From Paludibacteraceae bacterium (lineage in GTDB: Bacteria; Bacteroidota; Bacteroidia; Bacteroidales; Paludibacteraceae), in the NCBI GenBank assembly GCA_017412245.1, contig JAFPYI010000008.1, forward strand, positions 1 through 44,328: 44,328 bases of DNA. The letters are read 5' to 3'. Shown here one piece after another: positions 7,640-16,600 of the stretch. Both the position numbers and the translations under genes were made by a program. The notes beneath the pieces are model-generated. The model saw only the letters and a program-made list of their open reading frames with translations. It was not told the DNA's origin and did no database searches. The number at the start of each line of letters is the position of its first letter. Position 1 is the stretch's first letter.

Positions 7640-8448
7640 TGGCAAAAGGTCTATTAACCATATTAGGTTGCGGCAGTGCCAAGCCGACAAAAACCACTTC
7701 CCCTTCCGGGCAGTTGGTCGAGTTGTGCGATAAGACCTTCCTCGTGGATTGCGGAGAAGGAGTGCTGCTGACTATGCAGAAATTGGGTATTCGTACAGGA
7801 CGATTGTATAATATCTTTATCTCTCATCTGCATGGCGACCATTGTTTTGGTTTGATGGGACTTTTGACTACTTTATCTATGCTCAAACGCACGCAACCGA
7901 TGCATATCTATGCCCACGCGGACTTGGAGAAACTGCTCACTCCGTTGTTGGAGTACCACTGTGCAGACAGGTTGTTTGACATCGTTTTCCATGCTATTAA
8001 TCCTCGTAAACACGAAGTGATTTATACCGACCGTACGGTGAGCGTGGAGACGATTCCGTTGAAGCATGGTGTGCCTTGCTGCGGATTCTTGTTCAACGAG
8101 ACACGCCGAGTACAATTGGAGAACGGAGAGTTCGATCATATCACCCGTAAACGCTATGCCTACTGTTCGGACACACAGTATACAGAAAAAATAGTGCCGA
8201 TTATCGAGGGTGTGGATTTGCTGTATCATGAATCCACTTTTCTCAATTCGATGTCAGCGCGCAGTAAAGAAGTGAAACACTCGACAGCTGCTGAGGCTGC
8301 TACCATCGCACAAAAAGCAAACGTGGGAAAACTGCTGTTAGGACATTACAGTGCTCGCGTGGAGGACCATAATCTCTTTTTGGAAGAAGCAAAACCTATT
8401 TTTGCCAATACCGTTTTGGCGGAAGAGAATAATGTGATTGAGTTTTAA
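7639..8448 (+). CDS. rnz: Ribonuclease Z (tRNA 3' processing), compact form
   Basis: Metallo-beta-lactamase-fold endonuclease that removes the 3' trailer of tRNA precursors. This matters here because the tRNA-Pro in this window does not encode CCA. The zinc motif SHLHGDH is at 62-68 (His63, His65, Asp67, His68); further ligands are likely in YCSDT and LLGHYSAR. The protein is 269 residues, against about 305 for most bacterial RNase Z. The missing part falls between HGVPCCGFLF and YAYCSDT, where only about 20 residues remain. The ATG overlaps the stop of the DUF4954 gene by one base. Confidence 0.93.
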   Translation: MAKGLLTILGCGSAKPTKTTSPSGQLVELCDKTFLVDCGEGVLLTMQKLGIRTGRLYNIFISHLHGDHCFGLMGLLTTLSMLKRTQPMHIYAHADLEKLLTPLLEYHCADRLFDIVFHAINPRKHEVIYTDRTVSVETIPLKHGVPCCGFLFNETRRVQLENGEFDHITRKRYAYCSDTQYTEKIVPIIEGVDLLYHESTFLNSMSARSKEVKHSTAAEAATIAQKANVGKLLLGHYSARVEDHNLFLEEAKPIFANTVLAEENNVIEF

Positions 8449-8450
8449 GA

Positions 8451-9809
8451 ATGGCAAAGGCTACTATTCAATATGTTTGTTCGTCCTGTGGTGCTAAAGC
8501 TCCGCAGATGTTAGGTCGTTGTCCTGTATGCGGAGAGTGGGGTACTTACGAAGAAGAGTTGGTATCCGAGACAACGAAGAAAGGTATTGCTGCTCGTTCT
8601 ATCGGAAACGGTAAACCGCAACGATTGCAGGAAGTGGAAGCTTCGGAAGAGATGCGGATAGACATGCATAACGGCGAACTGAACCGTGTGTTGGGTGGAG
8701 GATTAGTACCGGGTAGTTTGGTCTTGTTAGGCGGTGAACCGGGAATAGGAAAATCCACCTTGGCGCTGCAAGTCCTTCTGCAATTAGGCGAAAGAAAGAC
8801 GTTCTATGCAAGCGGAGAAGAGAGTCTAAGGCAACTCAAACTGCGTGCAGAACGCTTGGCGGGAGATGCATCTAATCTGTATATCTCCAGCGAGACTTCG
8901 TTAGAGCGCATCCTGGAGCAGGTGAAAGAGATAGATCCGGAAGTGGTAGTCATCGATTCTATCCAGACTATCGGTACAGAGTCATTGGACGCCACGATAG
9001 GCAGTATATCGCAAGTACGCGAGTGTGCAGCACGAATTTTAGAGTTTGCCAAGACAAGAAACATACCGTTTATCATCATTGGGCATATCAATAAAGAAGG
9101 TTCCTTGGCAGGTCCGAAAGTGCTGGAGCACATAGTAGATACAGTGCTGCAGTTTGAAGGAGATCAGCATTATATGTACCGTATTCTCAGAGCACAGAAG
9201 AATCGTTTTGGTTCTACCTCGGAATTGGGTATATACGAAATGCGTCAGGACGGTTTGCGTGAAGTAAGCAATCCTTCGGAGTTATTGCTCTCTACAGCCA
9301 GAGAAGGACTGTCCGGCATTGCTATTGCGGCTGCTGTAGAAGGTGTGAGACCTTTCTTGATTGAGGTGCAGGCACTGGTCTCTTCTGCAGCTTACGGCAC
9401 TCCGCAACGTTCGTCAACAGGATTTGACGGAAGACGATTGAATATGTTGCTGGCCGTGTTGGAGAAACGAGTAGGGTTTAAGTTGCTGCAAAAAGATGTG
9501 TTCCTTAATATAGCCGGAGGCCTGCGTGTGCAAGACCCAGCAATAGACTTGGCGGTATTGGCTGCTGTGCTGAGCAGTAATATGGACATAGCATTGGATG
9601 CAGGTACATGTCTTTGCGGGGAAGTGGGACTGGCAGGAGAAATTCGTTCCGTCAACCGAATAGAGCAACGCATTAGCGAAGCACAGAAATTAGGCTTCAA
9701 ACGTATTCTTATTCCGGCGGAACAGAAGATAGATTCTGCGCGTTATAAGATTGAAGTAGTACCGGTGAAAAAAGTGACAGACGCTTTTCGTCTGCTTATC
9801 AAACCGTAA
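8451..9809 (+). CDS. radA: DNA repair protein RadA
   Basis: RecA-related branch-migration helicase acting in recombinational repair. All expected parts are present in 452 residues: an N-terminal zinc finger (Cys10, Cys13, Cys24, Cys27), Walker A GEPGIGKST at 95-103, Walker B VVVIDS near 165-170, the RadA signature KNRFG at 250-254, and a C-terminal Lon-protease-like domain (GGLRVQDPAIDLAVLAAVLSS). It follows rnz by 2 bp and precedes the next gene by 6 bp, so it is part of the same transcript. Confidence 0.97.
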   Translation: MAKATIQYVCSSCGAKAPQMLGRCPVCGEWGTYEEELVSETTKKGIAARSIGNGKPQRLQEVEASEEMRIDMHNGELNRVLGGGLVPGSLVLLGGEPGIGKSTLALQVLLQLGERKTFYASGEESLRQLKLRAERLAGDASNLYISSETSLERILEQVKEIDPEVVVIDSIQTIGTESLDATIGSISQVRECAARILEFAKTRNIPFIIIGHINKEGSLAGPKVLEHIVDTVLQFEGDQHYMYRILRAQKNRFGSTSELGIYEMRQDGLREVSNPSELLLSTAREGLSGIAIAAAVEGVRPFLIEVQALVSSAAYGTPQRSSTGFDGRRLNMLLAVLEKRVGFKLLQKDVFLNIAGGLRVQDPAIDLAVLAAVLSSNMDIALDAGTCLCGEVGLAGEIRSVNRIEQRISEAQKLGFKRILIPAEQKIDSARYKIEVVPVKKVTDAFRLLIKP

Positions 9810-9815
9810 CGAACT

Positions 9816-10517
9816 ATGTATAGCAAAATACAAAAATATGGGTTGATGCTTATACTGGCGTGTGCGAGTATGTTCGTTCGTGCAGAAGAATTGCCATACT
9901 TGTGTGAACTGGGTGTGCAGGCCGGTTGCGGATATTATGTAGGTGATGCATCGCCGCATATTTTTATGAATGTGCGTGAAGCGTACGGAATACATTTCAG
10001 ATATAAATTTACGAAACGTTGGGCGCTGCAAGTCAAAGGAACCGGACAGCGCATTGCGGGAAATGATTATACTATCAGAGGCGAGAAACTGAATACTAAA
10101 TGGCAGGACCAGTTGATTAATCTCGATGTGATGGCAGAGTTTAATTTCTTCCGCTTTGGTTCGCAAAACAAATACGACAAACGTATTAAACCCTATACGC
10201 CTTATATCTTCTTAGGTATAGGAGCCAGTATTTACGGTGCCAATGCAAGCAATAAACCGACGTTTAGTGATGTAACTGCGTATATGCCATTAGGAATCGG
10301 CTTCAAATGGAAATTCTCAGAATGGTGCGGATTGAATGTGGCATGGCAGCATAATATCTATTTTGCAGATAATCTGGAGAGTAGAGACGAATTGGACAAC
10401 AAGCACCAGTTGAACGGATGGAACTGGATGAACTGTGACCTGACGGGGCAATTGACAGTAGGAGTTGTGTTTGAGTTTGGAAAGGCTAAGCACGTTTGTA
10501 GAATGTGTAATTATTGA
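9816..10517 (+). CDS. Outer-membrane beta-barrel protein, DUF6089-like
   Basis: A 233-residue exported protein. Residues 1-23 form a signal peptide ([15 protein letters not shown]). The mature part alternates hydrophobic and polar residues with many aromatic strand ends ([52 protein letters not shown]), typical of a small 8- to 10-stranded barrel. The N-terminal [19 protein letters not shown] segment and the position just before uppS and bamA match the DUF6089 family of Bacteroidetes, whose function is unknown. It sits 4 bp upstream of uppS and may assist or depend on BamA, by context only. Confidence 0.75.
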   Translation: MYSKIQKYGLMLILACASMFVRAEELPYLCELGVQAGCGYYVGDASPHIFMNVREAYGIHFRYKFTKRWALQVKGTGQRIAGNDYTIRGEKLNTKWQDQLINLDVMAEFNFFRFGSQNKYDKRIKPYTPYIFLGIGASIYGANASNKPTFSDVTAYMPLGIGFKWKFSEWCGLNVAWQHNIYFADNLESRDELDNKHQLNGWNWMNCDLTGQLTVGVVFEFGKAKHVCRMCNY

Positions 10518-10521
10518 TAGA

Positions 10522-11262
10522 ATGGCATATAAAGAACAAATAGATTTATCACGCCTGCCACGGCACATAGCTATCATCATGGATGGCAACGGTCGTTGGG
10601 CAAAAAAGCGAGGACTGGCACGAATGTTCGGCCATAAGCAAGGCGTGCAAACGGTTCATGATATTACGGTGGCAGCAACGGAATTGGGAATCGAGTATCT
10701 GACGTTATATACTTTTTCTACGGAAAACTGGAATAGACCGAAAGAGGAAGTGGATGCATTAATGACGCTTTTGGTAGATACTATTGCCAAAGAAACGCCG
10801 ACTCTGATGAATAATAATGTTCGTCTGCAAACCATCGGAGACTTGACACGTTTGCCGGAAGGAGCAAGAAAGAAATTCCTGCAATGCATAGAGCAAACCA
10901 GTGTTAACACAGGCCTCACAATGGTCTTAGCGCTCAGTTATTCTGCACGCTGGGAAATAACACGCGCCATGCAACTGGCGGCTCAAAAAGCGCAAACGGG
11001 AGAAATACGAATAGAAGATATCAACGAAGAAGTGGTCTCCTCGTTGATGACAACGAATGATATGCCGGACCCGGACCTGCTGATTCGCACCAGCGGAGAG
11101 TACAGAATCAGTAACTTCCTCTTGTGGCAGTTAGCCTACAGCGAGTTGTATTTCACGGACTGCCTGTGGCCGGATTTCACGGAAGAAGAATTTTATAAAG
11201 CAATTGTAGATTATCAAAAACGGGAACGTAGATTTGGGAAGACGAGTGAACAGATTAATTAA
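10522..11262 (+). CDS. uppS: Isoprenyl transferase (undecaprenyl diphosphate synthase)
   Basis: Cis-prenyltransferase that builds the C55 lipid carrier for peptidoglycan and surface polysaccharides. It is 246 residues from the ATG at 10522; the frame extends upstream into the preceding gene, but the conserved family starts near here. The catalytic motif [13 protein letters not shown] (Asp in the DGNGRW loop) is at about residues 18-30. The conserved [11 protein letters not shown] and the C-terminal [20 protein letters not shown] motif with the substrate-binding RxSxE region are present. Its 3' end overlaps bamA. Confidence 0.97.
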   Translation: MAYKEQIDLSRLPRHIAIIMDGNGRWAKKRGLARMFGHKQGVQTVHDITVAATELGIEYLTLYTFSTENWNRPKEEVDALMTLLVDTIAKETPTLMNNNVRLQTIGDLTRLPEGARKKFLQCIEQTSVNTGLTMVLALSYSARWEITRAMQLAAQKAQTGEIRIEDINEEVVSSLMTTNDMPDPDLLIRTSGEYRISNFLLWQLAYSELYFTDCLWPDFTEEEFYKAIVDYQKRERRFGKTSEQIN

Positions 11263-13852
11263 AATAATAAGTCTCATCCTGCTCATTGCCAATACACCAT
11301 GGCTCGCAGCTCAAGAAACGGTGCAGAATGATAGCCTTTCTGCGCCCGAGATTGAGTATTCGATGACTCGTAAGACATACGAGATTGCAGGTATTGATGT
11401 GGAAGGTGCTGATAGTTACGAAGATTTCGTGCTGATCGGCTTCTCAGGATTGGCTGTCGGAGATAAGATTGAAGTGCCGGGAGATCAGATTACCAAAGCT
11501 ATCAAACGTTTCTGGAAACAAGGACTGTTCTCCAATGTCAAAATCCGAGCAAAGAAGATTGAAGGAAATAAGATCTGGCTGGTTATCGCGCTTGAGCAAC
11601 GTCCAAGAGTGAGTGAAGTGCGCTACGAAGGATTGAAGAAAAGCGAGAAAGAAGATCTGGAAGTCAAAGTGGGTATTCGTCAGGGAAGTCAGATGACGCC
11701 GAACCTGGAGGACCACGCAAAGACGGTTATCAAAAAATATCTGGCTGAGAAAGGATTCCATAATGCCAATGTTACTGTTCTGCAACGTAACGATCAGGAT
11801 CACCCGGGTTACGTGCGCGTCCTGATTGCTATTGATAAGAAAGCAAAAACAAAAGTAGGAAAGATTTATATTACCGGAAACGAAGCTTTGACGGATAGAC
11901 AAATCAACAAAGCGATGAAGAAGACAAACGATAATGATATCGTCAATCTCTTCCGTACAAAGAAATTCGTCACTGAGGAATACGAAAAAGATAAACAAGC
12001 CGTCATAGAGAAATATAACGAACACGGTTATCGCGACGCATACATCGTAGCAGACAGCGTTGTCCCGAATCCCGAAGACCCGACGCGCGTGGACGTATAT
12101 ATGACCATCAGCGAAGGAGATAAATATTATGTCCGTTCTATCAAATGGGTGGGAAATACAGTCTATCCGTATGAATTGCTCGATGCCACTTTGGGAGTCA
12201 AGAAAGGCGATGTATATAACCTGAAGACACTCAACGACCGCCTGCAAAACGACGATGACGCGGTAAGCAAACTGTATACCGACCGCGGTTATCTGTTCTT
12301 CAACGTAGAACCCGTCGAAGTGAATGTGGAGAATGACTCCATCGACTTCGAGATGCGTATGTATGAAGGCAAACCGGCAACAATCAATGAGATTAAGATT
12401 GTCGGTAATACACGAGTGTACGAGCATGTCGTTCGCCGTGAATTATATACCAAACCCGGACAATTGTATTCCCAGTCAGATATCATGCGTTCGTTGCGTG
12501 AATTAGCGCAAATGGGACATTTCGACCAGGAGAAACTGGTGCCGGATATTCAACCGAATCCCGAAGAAGGAACGGTGGATATCACCTATCAGTTGGAGAC
12601 GAAGTCCTCCGACCAGATTGAGTTCTCGCTCGGTTGGGGTGCTACAGGTCTTGTGGGCTCGTTAGGATTGAAATTCACCAATTTCGCTATCCAGAACTTA
12701 TTCAACAAGAAATCCTATCGTATTGTGCCGCAGGGAGAAGGACAGACATTCTCCATCAACGCGCGTACCAACGGTATATATTATACTTCCGCCAGCATCT
12801 CTTTCCTCGAACCGTGGTTAGGTGGTAAACGACCGAACAGCTTGAGCGCAAGTATCTATTTTGCTAACCAGACAGGTTACTCCAGCCGTTACCAGAAAGC
12901 GTACCAAAACTTATACAATACTTATTCGAATTATTACTACTATTCCGGCAACTCCAATTATTACCAGCAGTTAGCGGAGTCAGAGGCGGATAAGGATAAG
13001 TATTTGCGCACATTAGGTGTGGCTATCGGTTATGGAAAACGTCTCCGTTGGCCGGATGATTATTTCACTTTCTACGGAGAGTTGAGTTATCAGATGTACA
13101 TGATGAAAGACTGGCCGTATTTGCTGATTTCGGATGGTACGTCGCATAACTTGTCACTCAACTTGCAAATCTCTCGCTCGTCTATCGACAACCCTATTTA
13201 CACACGTAGAGGTTCGCAATTCACCATCGGACTGAAGATTACGCCGCCGTGGTCGCTATTCAATAAGAAAGACTACTCGCAAATGACCAATGCCGAGAAA
13301 TACCATATGATTGAGTATCACAAATGGAAATTTACCGGCAAAGTCTTCACACCGCTTACACGCGATAGTAAACTCGTCCTCATGACACGTGCGGAGTTTG
13401 GTTATTTAGGTCATTACAACCAATACGCTAAATCGCCGTTCGAGTCATTCTACATGGGTGGTGATGGTATGTCGAGTTACACCAGCTATTCTACGGAATA
13501 TGTTGCTATGCGTGGATATTCTTCCGGCTCGCTCACACCGTATGACGTAGCTACAGGACGAAACATGGGTTATCTGTACAACAAATTCACAATGGAGTTG
13601 CGTTATCCTATTTCGTTGGAGCAGAATGCGACTATCTGGGCGCTGGCATTTATTGAAGCAGGTAACTGTTTCTCGGATATTCGCGAGTATAACCCGTTTA
13701 ACCTCAAACGTTCAGCCGGTGTCGGAGTACGTATCTTCCTGCCGATGTTCGGACTCTTAGGTATCGACTGGGGATACGGATTTGATGAAATCAATGGTTC
13801 TAAACAATATGGAGGAAGTCAGTTCCATTTCGTCTTAGGACAAGAGTTATAA
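11246..13852 (+). CDS. bamA: Outer membrane protein assembly factor BamA
   Basis: Omp85-family insertase for outer-membrane barrels. The frame opens with non-ATG codons only: GTG at 11246 (chosen) or TTG at 11234, both inside the end of uppS. Either gives a signal peptide ending in PWLAAQ. Residues about 30-440 hold the periplasmic POTRA repeats, with the typical [25 protein letters not shown] and [17 protein letters not shown] transitions. About 460-868 are the 16-stranded barrel. It ends in FVLGQEL; the family usually ends in an aromatic residue. A tyrosine/asparagine-rich insertion lies at about 550-580 (coordinates near 12895-12970), probably an extracellular loop. Two Skp-type chaperones follow. 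Confidence 0.95.
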   Translation: MNRLIKIISLILLIANTPWLAAQETVQNDSLSAPEIEYSMTRKTYEIAGIDVEGADSYEDFVLIGFSGLAVGDKIEVPGDQITKAIKRFWKQGLFSNVKIRAKKIEGNKIWLVIALEQRPRVSEVRYEGLKKSEKEDLEVKVGIRQGSQMTPNLEDHAKTVIKKYLAEKGFHNANVTVLQRNDQDHPGYVRVLIAIDKKAKTKVGKIYITGNEALTDRQINKAMKKTNDNDIVNLFRTKKFVTEEYEKDKQAVIEKYNEHGYRDAYIVADSVVPNPEDPTRVDVYMTISEGDKYYVRSIKWVGNTVYPYELLDATLGVKKGDVYNLKTLNDRLQNDDDAVSKLYTDRGYLFFNVEPVEVNVENDSIDFEMRMYEGKPATINEIKIVGNTRVYEHVVRRELYTKPGQLYSQSDIMRSLRELAQMGHFDQEKLVPDIQPNPEEGTVDITYQLETKSSDQIEFSLGWGATGLVGSLGLKFTNFAIQNLFNKKSYRIVPQGEGQTFSINARTNGIYYTSASISFLEPWLGGKRPNSLSASIYFANQTGYSSRYQKAYQNLYNTYSNYYYYSGNSNYYQQLAESEADKDKYLRTLGVAIGYGKRLRWPDDYFTFYGELSYQMYMMKDWPYLLISDGTSHNLSLNLQISRSSIDNPIYTRRGSQFTIGLKITPPWSLFNKKDYSQMTNAEKYHMIEYHKWKFTGKVFTPLTRDSKLVLMTRAEFGYLGHYNQYAKSPFESFYMGGDGMSSYTSYSTEYVAMRGYSSGSLTPYDVATGRNMGYLYNKFTMELRYPISLEQNATIWALAFIEAGNCFSDIREYNPFNLKRSAGVGVRIFLPMFGLLGIDWGYGFDEINGSKQYGGSQFHFVLGQEL

Positions 13853-13862
13853 AATTGATAAT

Positions 13863-14396
13863 ATGAGAAAACCGATTTTACATAAATTCCTCGTAGCACT
13901 TTCTGTGCTCGTTTTCGGGTTTGGCACGACTTTTGCAAAAGACCAACCGGTAGCATACGTCGATATGTCGTATATCCTGAAAAACTTGCCGCAGTACGAG
14001 CAAGCAAACGAACAATTGTCTATGCTATCCAAACGCTGGCAAAAAGAAGTGGATGCCTTGCAGCAGGAAGCACGCGTCATGGCCGCTAATTATCAAACAG
14101 AGCAAATCTTCTTAAGCGACGCCATGAGACGACAAAGAGAAGAAGAAATAGTAAAAAAAGAACAGGAAGTCCTGGAACTCAAACGCAAATATTTCGGACA
14201 GGATGGAGAGTTGTATAAGAAACGCGAAGCGCTTATCAAACCTATTCAAGACGAAATTTACAACGCCATTCAGGACCTCGCTAACGAAAAGAAAATAGAA
14301 GTAGTAAAAGACCGTTCTGCCGATCCGTCACTAATCTATATGTCTTCCAAATTAGACATCTCGGACCAAGTGTTGCGGAAATTAGGCGCTAAATAA
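13863..14396 (+). CDS. OmpH/Skp family periplasmic chaperone (copy 1)
   Basis: Holds unfolded outer-membrane proteins in the periplasm and delivers them to BamA. It is 177 residues. Residues 1-21 are a signal peptide ending in TTFAKD. The core is the Skp pattern: a short beta segment (VAYVDMSYILKNLPQYEQAN), then two long helices forming a tentacle (QKEVDALQQEARVMAANYQT to RREEEIVKKEQEVLELKRKY), then a return strand (KIEVVKDRSADPSLIYMS). It lies 10 bp after bamA and is followed by a second copy, the usual arrangement in this phylum. Confidence 0.92.
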   Translation: MRKPILHKFLVALSVLVFGFGTTFAKDQPVAYVDMSYILKNLPQYEQANEQLSMLSKRWQKEVDALQQEARVMAANYQTEQIFLSDAMRRQREEEIVKKEQEVLELKRKYFGQDGELYKKREALIKPIQDEIYNAIQDLANEKKIEVVKDRSADPSLIYMSSKLDISDQVLRKLGAK

Positions 14397-14401
14397 AACG
14401 T

Positions 14402-14478
14402 CAGAGTTTTTCGAAACTTTATCGGGGTTTTAACGTGGTTTTATCATACTTTTAACATGGTTTTGACATAATTTGGAC
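14402..14478. repeat. 11-bp tandem array, about 7 degenerate units
   Basis: Seven contiguous 11-bp units, each with a central TTTT and ending in C: for example GGGGTTTTAAC at 14424, GTGGTTTTATC at 14435 and ATGGTTTTGAC at 14457. The units diverge at their first four positions. The array fills the first part of the 213-bp gap between the two skp genes. Confidence 0.8.
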
Positions 14479-14506
14479 CTGATGAACTTTTACTCAAAGA
14501 GTGAAC

Positions 14507-14572
14507 GGGTCAATATCGAGCCAATTACGAGCCAATTACGAGCCAATCTCGAACCAATTACGGATCTGATAC
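14507..14572. repeat. Second 11-bp tandem array, about 6 units
   Basis: GAGCCAATTAC occurs at 14518 and 14529, then GAGCCAATCTC at 14540 and GAACCAATTAC at 14551. Degraded units flank these (GGGTCAATATC at 14507, GGATCTGATAC at 14562). The unit is unrelated to the array just upstream and is out of register with it. No promoter box is evident between it and the gene at 14610. Confidence 0.85.
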
Positions 14573-14609
14573 GGAGATAAGAAAATATTAACAAAAAATA
14601 ATTATAAAA

Positions 14610-15101
14610 ATGAAGAAGTTTATTATCGCAATGTTGCTGATTGCACCAATGGCTCTCAGCGCACAGAAATTTGGACACATCAACACGCAAGAACTCTTTG
14701 CGCAAATGCCCGAAATGAATCAAGTAAAACTGAAAATGGACACCATCCAAAGCCAATACGAAAATCAATTGGCTTCTATGAATGAAGAGTTCCAACGCAA
14801 AGCGCAAGACTATCAGTCACAAGAAGCAACCATGGCGGATGCTGTGAAGCAAATTCGTCAGCAGGAATTGCAGGAAATGCAACAACGCATTCAAATCTTC
14901 TACCAAACGGCTGAGCAAGATATCCAAAAGAAACAACAGGAACTCCTTACACCTGTTCACGAGCGTATGACAAAAGCTATCAAAGCTGTGGGTGAGCGTG
15001 AAAACTTTACCTATATCTTCGATAGTGCCGCTATGGTGCATGTCGGAGCTGACGCAACGGACGTAACACCCGCTGTCAAAAAAGAACTCGGTATCAAATA
15101 A
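14610..15101 (+). CDS. OmpH/Skp family periplasmic chaperone (copy 2)
   Basis: Second Skp-like protein, 163 residues, with a signal peptide at 1-19 (LLIAPMALSAQ). The mature start KFGHINTQELFAQMPEMNQV is the family's first strand and helix. A long Gln/Glu-rich helical tentacle follows (about 40-120), then YIFDSAAMVHVGADATDVT and the conserved C-terminal KKELGIK. It differs in sequence from copy 1, so this is an old duplication. The two are separated by 213 bp of 11-bp repeats, so it may be transcribed separately. Confidence 0.92.
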   Translation: MKKFIIAMLLIAPMALSAQKFGHINTQELFAQMPEMNQVKLKMDTIQSQYENQLASMNEEFQRKAQDYQSQEATMADAVKQIRQQELQEMQQRIQIFYQTAEQDIQKKQQELLTPVHERMTKAIKAVGERENFTYIFDSAAMVHVGADATDVTPAVKKELGIK

Positions 15102-15129
15102 ATTGTACATTGTACATTGTCACTTTGTA
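15102..15129. repeat. Short heptanucleotide array, about 4 units
   Basis: ATTGTAC at 15102 and 15109, ATTGTCA at 15116 and CTTTGTA at 15123. The array starts one base after the skp stop and ends just before the small ORF at 15139. The 7-bp period is shared with the arrays at 1 and 39600. Confidence 0.7.
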
Positions 15130-15138
15130 CATTAATTT

Positions 15139-15264
15139 ATGGCTGACGGATATCTCGAAAACCACTACGCCGAATATGAAAAGAAAAAGGCGGAGTGGTT
15201 AAAAAAGAAAAATTCATATTCCTATAAGTATGGTAAAAAAACTGCAACAGACACTACGCGATAG
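15139..15264 (+). CDS. Small basic protein, 41 residues, possibly a conserved Bacteroidales micro-ORF
   Basis: ATG at 15139, TAG at 15262-15264. The product begins MADGYLENHYAEYEKKKAEW and continues with lysine- and tyrosine-rich sequence. It is strongly charged, helical at its N-terminus, with no signal peptide or membrane segment. Bacteroidales genomes encode short proteins with a similar MADxYLE start, sometimes mislabelled as dehydrogenases; I make this link from memory and with caution. The last 35 bp overlap the start of the MFS gene, so the two may be translationally coupled. The alternative is that it is a chance frame in a 128-bp gap. Confidence 0.5.
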   Translation: MADGYLENHYAEYEKKKAEWLKKKNSYSYKYGKKTATDTTR

Positions 15265-16600
15265 TGCCGCCGCGCGTTGGACTGTACTTGTGCTTGTCGC
15301 AAGTATGATGTTCTTCGCATATATGTTTGTCGATTTTCTCTCGCCTCTGGCATCGCTCCTCAACGATACACTCAGTTGGGATCAAGGAGTGCTGGGCACA
15401 TATGCTGCCGGAGAATATCTGCTCAATGTCTTTGGATTCTTAATCTTAGCGGGAATCATTCTCGATAAGATGGGTGTCCGTTTCACGGGTTTACTCTCTG
15501 CGTCACTCATGGTTATCGGCGCAGGAATAAAATATTTCGGTATCTCATGGGCTGAAGCTAATACGGTAGAATGGCTCAATGCTTGGTGGCCGACAATGCC
15601 CGGAAGTGCGAAACTGGCTATGTTCGGTTTCATGATTTTCGGCTGCGGATGTGAGATGGCAGGAACGACTGTTAGTAAGATTCTGGCTAAATGGTTCAAA
15701 GGGAAAGAGATGGCGCTCGCAATGGGATTGGAGATGGCGATCGCACGTCTCGGAGTGTTTGCCGCTTTCTGGTTGTCTCCGTTAATCAGCCAGAAATTCG
15801 CTATCGACGGAACCAATTCTGTCACAGCTCCGCTGTTGTTTGCTACTATCTTGCTTATCGTCGGTCTGTTGAATTTCTTTGTATTCACAATCATGGATAC
15901 TAAGTTTGATGCAGAATTGGTGGCAGCAGGAGAAGCAACGGATGTGAAGGATCCGGAAGATGAGTTCCATGTTTCCGACCTTAAGCAAATCTTCTCCTCG
16001 AAGATGTTCTGGATAATTGCATTACTTTGTGTGCTCTATTATTCTGCTATCTTCCCCTTCCAACGTTTTGCTACAAATTTCCTCGAGGAGACTCTGGCTA
16101 TCTCCAATGCTGAGGCGGCAGGACTGTTCAAATGGTTCCCGATCTTGGCTATGATTCTTACGCCGTTCCTCGGAGCGTTTATTGATTATAAAGGAAAAGG
16201 AGCTACGATGATGATGCTTGGAGCAATTATCATGATTGCCTGCCATTGTGTCTTCGCTTTCGTGCTACCTGTATATCATAGCAAAGCACTGGCACTTGCT
16301 ACTATCTTGGTGCTCGGTGTTAGCTTCTCGCTGGTACCTGCATCTATGTGGCCGTCTGTGCCGAAGATTATTGACGAGAAAGTGCTCGGCTCGGCTTATT
16401 GTCTTATTTTCTGGGTACAGAATGTCGGCTTGTGTCTTGTGCCGCTTTTGATTGGTAAATTGCGTGTTGCTACAAACGGATATCTCGTACCGATGATTGT
16501 TTTCGCTTCCTTCGGCGTCTTGGCATTCTTGTTAAGTCTCGCGCTGAAAGTAGAAGACAAACGGAAAGGCTATGGACTGGAACTTCCTAATAAAAAATAA
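15230..16600 (+). CDS. Major facilitator superfamily transporter
   Basis: A 456-residue inner-membrane protein with about 12 hydrophobic segments in two halves. The central cytoplasmic loop is charged (LVAAGEATDVKDPEDEFHVSD, near residues 224-244). The MFS motif-A-like loop LDKMGVRFTG lies between helices 2 and 3. The substrate cannot be read from the sequence. It overlaps the small ORF upstream by 35 bp and murF downstream by 29 bp, so it is embedded in the operon. A role in nutrient or muropeptide uptake would be speculation from the murF context. Confidence 0.88.
   Translation: MVKKLQQTLRDSAAARWTVLVLVASMMFFAYMFVDFLSPLASLLNDTLSWDQGVLGTYAAGEYLLNVFGFLILAGIILDKMGVRFTGLLSASLMVIGAGIKYFGISWAEANTVEWLNAWWPTMPGSAKLAMFGFMIFGCGCEMAGTTVSKILAKWFKGKEMALAMGLEMAIARLGVFAAFWLSPLISQKFAIDGTNSVTAPLLFATILLIVGLLNFFVFTIMDTKFDAELVAAGEATDVKDPEDEFHVSDLKQIFSSKMFWIIALLCVLYYSAIFPFQRFATNFLEETLAISNAEAAGLFKWFPILAMILTPFLGAFIDYKGKGATMMMLGAIIMIACHCVFAFVLPVYHSKALALATILVLGVSFSLVPASMWPSVPKIIDEKVLGSAYCLIFWVQNVGLCLVPLLIGKLRVATNGYLVPMIVFASFGVLAFLLSLALKVEDKRKGYGLELPNKK

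Noticed and set aside
11444-12427. 327-codon minus-strand frame inside bamA
   Set aside because: It is antisense to well-conserved POTRA sequence, and its composition (rich in Phe, Ile, Cys, His) is that of a shadow frame.
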